Source of the DNA: Azonexus sp.
GTDB taxonomy: Bacteria; Pseudomonadota; Gammaproteobacteria; Burkholderiales; Rhodocyclaceae
Reading direction: 5' to 3'
DNA length: 9,778 nucleotides
Assembly: GCA_023150195.1 (NCBI GenBank)
Contig: JAKLLI010000086.1
Location: 1 to 9,778, forward strand
Each line of letters opens with the position of its first letter. Positions within the stretch are counted from its first letter, which is position 1. Shown here piece after piece: positions 1-6,725 of the stretch. Made by a program: the position numbers and the translations under genes. The notes under the pieces are model-generated. The model saw only the letters and a list, made by a program, of their open reading frames with translations, was not told the DNA's origin and did no database searches.

Positions 1-824
1 ATCTCGGTCATCGCCTGGACGGTGAGTCGCCCGACGAAATGGGTGAGTTGGCCCGCTCCTTCAACCGCATGGCTGACTCCGTCGAAGAGTCCTTCAAGCG
101 ACTGGAAGAAGCCAAGGAAAAGGCCGAGGAAGCCAGCCGGGCAAAATCCGCCTTCCTGGCCACGGTATCGCACGAATTGCGCACACCGCTCAACGGCATT
201 CTCGGCTTTGCCGACCTGCTCAAGACGGAACTCGAAGAACCCGACCAGCAGGAATACGCCAACATCATTCACCAGAGTGGCCAGCATCTCCTCAACCTGG
301 TCAGCGAAATTCTTGACCTGACCAAAATCGAAGCCGGCGAAATGACCTTCAGCGCCGTACCGATTCCGCTGTCCGCCTTCCTCGAGGAAACCGCCAATCT
401 TCACCGGGGCGCAGCCGAAGCCAAGGGATTAACGCTCAACATCAGTCTGGCCGACGACCTGCCGATGACATTCGTCACCGATCCGACGCGCTTCCGGCAG
501 GTGCTGAACAACCTCTTGAATAATGCAGTCAAGTTTACGACTGAAGGCAGCATTTCCCTCAGTGCAATCACCAGCACCGGTGAACTGGCCGTCTCGGTCA
601 AGGATACGGGCCCTGGCATCCCCGCCGAGTTTCATGGCATCGTCTTTGAAAAATTCAAACAGCTTGAAAACTTCCTGACACGCGAGCACGGCGGCACCGG
701 ATTGGGGCTGGCCCTCGTCAAACAACTGGTGGAGAATATGGGCGGTCGCGTTGAACTGACGTCGGAAGTTGGCGTTGGTTCAAGCTTTACCATCCTCCTT
801 CCGCTGGATACTCCGAATGCCTGA
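1..824 (+). CDS. Sensor histidine kinase, 3' part (HAMP remnant, HisKA, HATPase_c)
   Basis: The gene enters from the left edge; codons are in frame from base 3, leaving 273 visible residues. Residues about 1-28 (LDGESPDEMGELARSFNRMA) match the second helix of a HAMP linker, so the missing N-terminus probably holds membrane segments and a periplasmic or membrane sensor. A charged coiled coil (about 28-48) leads to the HisKA H-box SHELRTPLNG with phospho-acceptor His57. The HATPase domain follows: N-box around NNLLNNAVKF (169-178), G1 DTGPGIP (201-207), F-box FEKFKQL, and G2 GGTGLGL (230-236). The family autophosphorylates on His and passes phosphate to a receiver Asp. No receiver is fused at the C-terminus; a separate one overlaps the 3' end by 8 nt, so the two are almost surely a cognate, translationally coupled pair. 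The signal sensed cannot be told from this fragment. Confidence 0.95.
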   Translation, partial: LGHRLDGESPDEMGELARSFNRMADSVEESFKRLEEAKEKAEEASRAKSAFLATVSHELRTPLNGILGFADLLKTELEEPDQQEYANIIHQSGQHLLNLVSEILDLTKIEAGEMTFSAVPIPLSAFLEETANLHRGAAEAKGLTLNISLADDLPMTFVTDPTRFRQVLNNLLNNAVKFTTEGSISLSAITSTGELAVSVKDTGPGIPAEFHGIVFEKFKQLENFLTREHGGTGLGLALVKQLVENMGGRVELTSEVGVGSSFTILLPLDTPNA

Positions 825-1179
825 ACGTATTGCACTGGTCGTTGACGACAATTCGACGAATCGCTTGCTTGCCGGCACCATCCTCAAAAAGCTGGGCTGG
901 CAAATTGTCGAAGCTGCCTCGGGCGACGCCGCACTGCCGCTGGCTGCCGCCCAGCCATTCAGCCTGGTCTTGCTCGATATCAGCATGCCGGGCCTGTCAG
1001 GGGAAGACACCTGTGTCCGTTTGCGCGAGATACAAGGCGAACGCCCGATGCGCATCATCGCGTACACGGCACACGCCTATCCGGAAGAGCGCGCCAAGTT
1101 TCTCGAAGTGGGCTTTGACGACATTCTGGTCAAGCCAATCAACCGGCTTCAGCTTGAAAGCATGATCGCCGATCTCTGA
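817..1179 (+). CDS. Single-domain response regulator (CheY-like receiver)
   Basis: This 120-residue protein is only a receiver domain with no DNA-binding or enzymatic output. The key residues are all present: acidic pair D10/D11 (VVDDN), phospho-acceptor D54 (LLDISMPG), T84 (AYTAHA) and K106 (LVKPIN). The ATG at 817 lies in the string ATGCCTGA, which also contains the kinase stop codon, giving an 8-nt overlap and probable translational coupling. A longer reading from 769 in the same frame would only add residues overlapping the kinase, so it is not preferred. By family knowledge it accepts phosphate from the kinase and acts by protein contact or as a phosphorelay intermediate. Its downstream partner is not visible. 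No clear terminator follows. Confidence 0.93.
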   Translation: MPERIALVVDDNSTNRLLAGTILKKLGWQIVEAASGDAALPLAAAQPFSLVLLDISMPGLSGEDTCVRLREIQGERPMRIIAYTAHAYPEERAKFLEVGFDDILVKPINRLQLESMIADL

Positions 1180-1243
1180 CCGGCCGTGTTGACAGCACCA
1201 CCGACAAGCCGGACTTAGTGGGCCGCTTGTACGCCGGACAGCG

Positions 1244-1249
1244 TATAAT
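1244..1249 (+). promoter_or_regulatory. Promoter -10 box for the DEAD-box helicase, implying a leaderless mRNA
   Basis: A perfect TATAAT lies only 8 nt before the ATG at 1258. A start site 6-7 nt past the box falls at about 1255-1257, essentially on the start codon. The bases between (CCGGCCCC) contain no Shine-Dalgarno sequence. No good -35 hexamer is seen at 16-18 bp spacing (GGCCGC or GCCGCT occupy that place). The -10 box itself is clear, but its use is inferred. Confidence 0.6.
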
Positions 1250-1257
1250 CCGGCCCC

Positions 1258-2709
<1,452 letters not shown>

Positions 2710-2736
2710 GGATGGGATTGCTGCTTGCCACATAAA

Positions 2737-2769
2737 ACCAAGGGCCTGTTCGGGCCCTTGGTCTTTTTT
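2737..2769. terminator. Bidirectional rho-independent terminator
   Basis: A perfect 10-bp inverted repeat, ACCAAGGGCC (2737-2746) and GGCCCTTGGT (2753-2762), encloses a 6-nt loop. On the plus strand it is followed by TCTTTTTT, terminating the helicase gene that ends at 2709. Read on the minus strand the stem is followed by TTTT, so it can also terminate the phosphatase gene whose stop codon is at 2782. The location between two convergent stops supports this role. Confidence 0.9.
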
Positions 2770-2781
2770 AACAACAGATTT

Positions 2782-3579
2782 TCAGCGGTAGTCCCGGGGG
2801 ACAAAGCCCGGTGGCGGTTTTGGCTTGGGCACTTCAACCTCCACCAAACGAACCACAGCCAGCGACAGGTTATCGCCACCGCCTTCGGCGCGAACTCGGG
2901 CCATATCGATCATCTTTTCACACGCGATACGCGCGGAGTTTTCCGCCAGCAGGACACCGATTTCGTCTTCATCGAAATACGCCCAAATCCCATCGGAACA
3001 CAGCATGAAGCTGTCGCCGGCGCGCAAATCGGTGGTTTCGCCGAAATCAAAACGCGGCTCATCCTGCCCGCCCAAGGACGTTAGCAGCACGTTGCGATTG
3101 GGATGCGTCAAGGCCTGCTCTGGCGTAATTTTGCCAACCGCGACCAAATGTTCGACAAACGAATGATCGATGGTCCGGCTGAGCAGTTTTCGCCCGCGGA
3201 AATGATACAAGCGGCTGTCACCGCAATAACCCCAAGTGATGCAACCGGGTTGCAGCAAGAGCATGACGGCTGTGCTATGCGGATCTTTTTCGTTGATGAA
3301 CCGCGAGGCCTTGATCATCGTGTGTGCTTCACGCATGCTGTTTTCCAGCATGAAGCGGGCGCTTTCATCGGGCGGCGTGAAGTGTTCGAGATTGGTTTTG
3401 ACGGTGTGGACCACCTGCTCGGCAGCCAGCGCACCGCCGGTATGTCCGCCCATACCGTCGGCTACCACCGCCAGCGCAATACCCTTTTTGCGCGAGTGCG
3501 GCAGGATCGCGACACGATCCTGTTGTTCCTTTCGATCTCCCTGGTGCTGCGCTGCGCAGGCGTCTACGGCGATTGGCAT
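2782..3579 (-). CDS. PP2C-family (PPM) Ser/Thr protein phosphatase
   Basis: This 265-residue protein is the length of a lone bacterial PP2C catalytic domain of the Stp/PppA kind. It removes phosphate from Ser/Thr using two Mn/Mg ions. Visible motifs are GDRKEQQDR with metal-ligand candidate D21, VADGMGGHTGG (D41, G42), HSTAVML (101-107), WGYCGDSRLY (116-125), DHSF (138-141), CSDGIW (194-199, D196) and GGGDNLS (233-239, D236). The first motif has Gln where many relatives have Asn in NxD. No membrane segment is seen; a Pro/Lys-rich tail (about 251-265) ends the protein. AGGAG lies 5 nt before the ATG, a strong ribosome site. The gene starts 99 nt after the upstream isomerase gene on the same strand and could share its transcript. 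No Ser/Thr kinase or FHA protein is in the window, so its substrate is unknown. Confidence 0.93.
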   Translation of the reverse strand: MPIAVDACAAQHQGDRKEQQDRVAILPHSRKKGIALAVVADGMGGHTGGALAAEQVVHTVKTNLEHFTPPDESARFMLENSMREAHTMIKASRFINEKDPHSTAVMLLLQPGCITWGYCGDSRLYHFRGRKLLSRTIDHSFVEHLVAVGKITPEQALTHPNRNVLLTSLGGQDEPRFDFGETTDLRAGDSFMLCSDGIWAYFDEDEIGVLLAENSARIACEKMIDMARVRAEGGGDNLSLAVVRLVEVEVPKPKPPPGFVPRDYR

Positions 3580-3678
3580 TCCCGCTCCTCTGTTTTTCGA
3601 GAGATTACCATGAAAGGCAGAGCCTCCCGATGACCGCCTGGCCGCTGATCCTCACCGTCGGCACCGGTCAACGCCGGC

Positions 3679-4458
3679 TTAGCAGAGTTTTTCCAGCCAC
3701 TCGAAGCTGTCACTTGTCGCGCCCGTGGGGCGATATTCGCAGCCCACCCAGCCACCGTAGCCAAGGGCATCGAGGCGTTCGAACAGATAGGGAAAGTGGA
3801 TTTCGCCGGTTCCCGGCTGATGACGTCCAGGATTATCGGCAATCTGGATATGGCCGATCTCATCGAGATGCGTCGCCAAGGTCCGTGCCAGATCGCCCTG
3901 AATGATCTGGGCGTGATAGAGGTCGAGCTGCAATTTCACATTCTCGCGGTCGACTCGCGCCAGCAAGGAAAAACCCCGTGCAACGTCATCCAGCCAGTAG
4001 CCGGGCATATCGATGCGGCTATTGATGGGCTCGATCAATACCGTGATGCCGGCCGTCGCCAGTCGGTCGGCCGCCCGGCGGACATTGGCGATGTAACAGG
4101 CTTCAATCGCCGATTCGTCCCCCCCCGCGGGACGCAGACCAGCCATACAGTGCACACGGGGACAATGCAGCGCCCGGGCATAATCAAGGGCGAGTTCAAC
4201 GCTCTCGGCAAATTCGGCTTCCCGCCCCGGTATGCAGGCCATCCCGCGATCTCCCGCCGCCCAGTTGCCCGGCGGCAAATTGAACAGAACCTGCTTTAGC
4301 CCGGCCTGGCCTAGCCATCCCTGAATCTCGGCTTGCGGCCAATCGTAAGGAAAAAGATATTCCACCCCGGTAAAGCCGGCGGCCGCCGCCAAGGCGAAAC
4401 GTTCTTCAAAAGGGACTTCGGTGAACAAAAAACTGAGATTGGCGGCAAACTTTGGCAT
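3679..4458 (-). CDS. hyi: Hydroxypyruvate isomerase family protein (xylose isomerase-like TIM barrel)
   Basis: This 259-residue protein is nearly the same length as E. coli Hyi (258). It begins MPKFAANLSFLF, typical of the family, which is why the ATG at 4458 is chosen over a reading from 4509 that would add 17 unrelated residues. LIEPIN (141-146) carries E143, LQLDLYH (177-182) carries D179, GHIQIAD (202-208) carries H203, and GCEYRP (239-244) carries E241. The two glutamates fit the catalytic pair of the family. Hyi interconverts hydroxypyruvate and tartronate semialdehyde in glyoxylate metabolism. The usual partners, glyoxylate carboligase and tartronate semialdehyde reductase, are not in this window, so a related 2-oxo-tetronate isomerase (OtnI-like) activity remains possible. 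No signal peptide is visible; it should be cytosolic. It diverges from the adenosyltransferase gene. Confidence 0.85.
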   Translation of the reverse strand: MPKFAANLSFLFTEVPFEERFALAAAAGFTGVEYLFPYDWPQAEIQGWLGQAGLKQVLFNLPPGNWAAGDRGMACIPGREAEFAESVELALDYARALHCPRVHCMAGLRPAGGDESAIEACYIANVRRAADRLATAGITVLIEPINSRIDMPGYWLDDVARGFSLLARVDRENVKLQLDLYHAQIIQGDLARTLATHLDEIGHIQIADNPGRHQPGTGEIHFPYLFERLDALGYGGWVGCEYRPTGATSDSFEWLEKLC

Positions 4459-4488
4459 GTCAACGACACTCGGCGGGATCAAGCAAAA

Positions 4489-4496
4489 AGTATAAT
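4489..4496. promoter_or_regulatory. Overlapping divergent -10 boxes
   Basis: The octamer AGTATAAT reads TATAAT on the plus strand (4491-4496) and TATACT on the minus strand (4489-4494). It sits in the middle of the 69-bp space between two divergent ATGs, 31 nt from the plus-strand start codon and 30 nt from the minus-strand one. Predicted start sites are near 4503 (plus) and 4482 (minus), leaving leaders of about 25 nt each. No strong -35 hexamer is seen on either strand at standard spacing. Confidence 0.5.
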
Positions 4497-4527
4497 CTGC
4501 GTTAATCAAGAAAAACGGCAGATACGC

Positions 4528-5118
4528 ATGGAAAACGCAGCAGATCGTGACACGGAACGCAAAGGCAACCGCCTGTCAAAAATCGTCACCCGCACGGGCG
4601 ACACCGGCAGTACCGGCCTGGGAGACGGTTCGCGGACCGGCAAGGACAGCTTGCGCATCGACGCCATCGGCGAAGTTGACGAACTGAATTCGGCAATCGG
4701 CCTACTGCTGTGCGAAGACCTGCCGATTGCCGTGCAAACGGCACTGCACGACATTCAGCACGACCTCTTCGATCTGGGGGGCGAATTGTGTCTGCCGGGC
4801 ATGGCGGTGATGAAAACGACCCAAGTCAGCCGCCTGGAAGCCCTGGTTGAGAACTTCAATCACGCGCTGCCCATGCTCAAGGAATTCATTTTGCCCGGCG
4901 GCACCCGCCCCGCGGCCCTGGCTCACCTGTGCCGCACCATCTGTCGGCGCGCCGAACGCGCCATGGTCCGCCTGGATCACGCAGAGCCCCTCTCTGATGC
5001 CGCTCGCTGTTACGTCAATCGCCTTTCCGACCTGCTGTTTGTCCTTGGTCGTCATCTGAATCTGGCGGGCGGTCGCGGTGACGTGCTCTGGCAAAAAGGG
5101 AAAAACGCCGTCGCCTGA
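4528..5118 (+). CDS. pduO: PduO-type ATP:cob(I)alamin adenosyltransferase
   Basis: This 196-residue enzyme transfers the adenosyl group of ATP to cob(I)alamin, making coenzyme B12 in the cytosol. Family motifs are clear: TRTGDTGSTGLGDGSR (21-36) for ATP binding, GEVDELNSAIG (48-58), FILPGG (120-125), CRRAERAM (139-146) and YVNRLSDLLFVLGRH (162-176). The size matches single-domain PduO/MmaB-like enzymes. The reading frame is open upstream to 4333, but that part is antisense to the isomerase gene. The ATG at 4528 is 31 nt past a -10 box and leaves the usual short N-terminus before GNRLSKI. A CTG at the LSK position could be a shorter start but is less likely. The Shine-Dalgarno sequence is weak. 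No B12 riboswitch or other cobalamin gene is visible here. A small hypothetical gene follows after 17 nt. Confidence 0.94.
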   Translation: MENAADRDTERKGNRLSKIVTRTGDTGSTGLGDGSRTGKDSLRIDAIGEVDELNSAIGLLLCEDLPIAVQTALHDIQHDLFDLGGELCLPGMAVMKTTQVSRLEALVENFNHALPMLKEFILPGGTRPAALAHLCRTICRRAERAMVRLDHAEPLSDAARCYVNRLSDLLFVLGRHLNLAGGRGDVLWQKGKNAVA

Positions 5119-5135
5119 TTCAAGGACCCCAGCCC

Positions 5136-5351
5136 ATGTTCCGCGTCGTCACCAAATACACCAACGGCACCGCCAGGCCCGTCGTCGAACGAGGGCCCTG
5201 GCACCCGACCCGCGACGTTGCCGAGCAGTGGGCCGAGTTACTGCGCACGCATGGCTATCTCGCGCATCTGGAGTCCCAAGGGGGCTTGGCTGATGCCGCA
5301 GGTGGCGATGACAATGCCGATCTGATGGCCGCCTTGTCCAGCATGGCATAA
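5136..5351 (+). CDS. Small hypothetical protein (71 aa)
   Basis: I do not recognise a named family. The protein is soluble-looking, has no signal peptide, membrane segment or cysteine, and begins MFRVVTKYTNGTARPVVERG. The first half has the look of a compact fold with alternating hydrophobics, then a probable helix (DVAEQWAELLRTHGY), and the C-terminal third is acidic and Ala/Gly-rich (GGDDNADLMAAL). AAGGA lies 9 nt before the ATG, a good ribosome site, and the gene begins 17 nt after the adenosyltransferase stop, so it is probably co-transcribed with it. Codon use (GC-rich third positions) is like its neighbours. That it is really translated rests on the ribosome site, spacing and codon pattern; its function is unknown. 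Confidence 0.72.
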   Translation: MFRVVTKYTNGTARPVVERGPWHPTRDVAEQWAELLRTHGYLAHLESQGGLADAAGGDDNADLMAALSSMA

Positions 5352-5373
5352 AAAAATTTACCTTCGAAACCCG

Positions 5374-5400
5374 CGACAAGCCGGCTCCTCAGGCTAATAT
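5374..5400 (+). promoter_or_regulatory. Weak candidate promoter before the C-methyltransferase gene
   Basis: TAATAT (5395-5400) could be a -10 box with GCGACA (5374-5379) as a poor -35 at 15 bp. An A/T tract at 5349-5361 lies where an UP element would fall for this placement. The hexamers are weak, so this is only a suggestion of how the right-hand gene group might be separately transcribed. Confidence 0.2.
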
Positions 5401-5462
5401 CTCGCTCCGTTCCGCGGGCTTTCAGACCGCGATCTTGGGCGCGCTTTTCAGGGATGCTTGCG

Positions 5463-6725
5463 ATGACTTCGGGAATGACGGGAAACAACCCCACACGCCA
5501 GGAAGGCTGGCAATTCGATTGCCGGGTCTGCGGCGGCGAAACCTTCTGCGTGATTGATCTGGGCAACCATCCCTTTGCCAACGCGTTGCTGAGCGCGCCG
5601 GAAAACCACGTCAAACGCTATCCGTTGGCGCTTCATGTCTGCGCTTCCTGTGCGACAGCACAATTGAGCTATTGCGCCAATGATCACGAGTTGTACGACG
5701 ACTATCTCTACATCACCCCGCGCAGCGATTCGCTGACCGTCCATTACGCACATATTGCCGACTTTCTCGCATCGCGGGGCGCACTCGGTCCACACACCCG
5801 AGTCGCCGAAATTGGCAGCAACATCGGTCGACTACTGGAATTCCTTCAGCCGCGTGTTGCCTCCATTCTCGGTATCGACCCCGCCGCCAATGTCGCCCAG
5901 ATGGCCAACGAGGCTGGCATTCCTACGGTCAACGCCTTTTTCAACCGGGAATCCGCCATCGACATTCGCGAACGGGAAGGGCAAAAAGATCTGATGCTTG
6001 CCCGCCACTGCTTCGCACATAACGAGAAACCCTGGCTGATGCTGGAAGGCGTGCGCGAATTGCTGGCACCTGAAGGTACGCTGCTCATTGAAAACGCCTA
6101 CTTTCTGGATACGGTCGCCCGTGGCGAATTCGATCAGATTTATCACGAGCACATGTACTACCACACCCTGCGCAGCATCTCGGCCATTGTCGAGCGCCAG
6201 GGAATGACGCTGGTGGATGCCTACCATAGCGATATTCACGGTGGCACCATGGTCTACATCATTCGCTTTGCCGAGGCCGCCGGCCCGATTTCCCCCCGCC
6301 TTCAAGAATTGCTGGCCAAGGAAGGCGACATGCATCGCCCGGCGTTTTACACGGCATTCACCCGGCAAATCGAGCAGAACAAGGTTGATCTCAATACCCT
6401 GCTCGACGGCTTGCTGGTCCAGGGGCAGCGGATTCACGCCTACGGCGCATCGGCCAAATCGACGACCCTGCTGAATTATTATGGCCTGGATGCCCAACGC
6501 ATCCCTTGCGTGGTCGACTCCACACCGGAAAAGCAGGGCAAATACATTCCCCAGGTCAATTGCCGCATCATCAGCGAAGAAGCCGCACTGGCCGATCCCG
6601 CCGATTACTACCTGCTGACCATCTGGAATTACAAGGATGAAGTGATCCGCAAAGTGCGCAGCCGGGGTAACCAGCATTCGCGCTTCATCCTGCCGCATCC
6701 CGAGGTCCAGATCGCCGATGCCTGA
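5463..6725 (+). CDS. Sugar C-methyltransferase family SAM-dependent methyltransferase (zinc-binding N-domain, TylCIII/NovU/TcaB9 type)
   Basis: The protein has 420 residues and the three-part layout of this family. The N-terminal zinc domain has Cys20/Cys23 (CRVCGG) and Cys60/Cys63 (CASC), followed by a Rossmann methyltransferase core with SAM motif EIGSNIG (116-122) and LGIDPAANV. YHEHMYYHT (227-235) is the signature region that in TcaB9-like enzymes supplies catalytic Glu/His. The C-terminal domain (about 330-410) shows GASAKSTTLLNYYG, VVDSTPEKQGKYIPQ and LTIWNYKDEVI. Known relatives methylate carbon 3 or 5 of nucleotide-linked keto-deoxysugars. SAM motif I has Ile where most relatives have Asp (SNDG). 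ATG 5463 is chosen because AGGGA at 5450-5454 lies 8 nt before it; ATG 5454 overlaps that site and ATG 5475 is a further option. It overlaps the oxidoreductase gene by 8 nt. The substrate is unknown. Confidence 0.88.
   Translation: MTSGMTGNNPTRQEGWQFDCRVCGGETFCVIDLGNHPFANALLSAPENHVKRYPLALHVCASCATAQLSYCANDHELYDDYLYITPRSDSLTVHYAHIADFLASRGALGPHTRVAEIGSNIGRLLEFLQPRVASILGIDPAANVAQMANEAGIPTVNAFFNRESAIDIREREGQKDLMLARHCFAHNEKPWLMLEGVRELLAPEGTLLIENAYFLDTVARGEFDQIYHEHMYYHTLRSISAIVERQGMTLVDAYHSDIHGGTMVYIIRFAEAAGPISPRLQELLAKEGDMHRPAFYTAFTRQIEQNKVDLNTLLDGLLVQGQRIHAYGASAKSTTLLNYYGLDAQRIPCVVDSTPEKQGKYIPQVNCRIISEEAALADPADYYLLTIWNYKDEVIRKVRSRGNQHSRFILPHPEVQIADA

Noticed and set aside
1189..1194. TTGACA, a perfect -35 consensus, upstream of the helicase
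   Set aside because: It is 49 bp from the TATAAT at 1244, and at 17 bp spacing there is only GACTTA, so it does not form a promoter with either.
3103..3633. A plus-strand open frame (176 codons) opposite the PP2C gene
   Set aside because: The minus strand encodes a complete set of PP2C motifs with a strong ribosome site; the plus frame has no recognisable feature.
3580..3678. A possible small gene or promoter in the 99-bp gap between hyi and the phosphatase gene
   Set aside because: No open frame with a ribosome site and no convincing -35/-10 pair was found apart from the AGGAG that serves the phosphatase.
4333..4527. An upstream extension of the adenosyltransferase reading frame
   Set aside because: It overlaps the isomerase gene in antisense and passes through the divergent promoter region; the family N-terminus starts just after 4528.
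5426..5450. A CGCG...CGCG stem followed by TTTT that resembles a terminator
   Set aside because: The stem is only about 4 bp with an 8-nt loop and the T-run is short; too weak to call.
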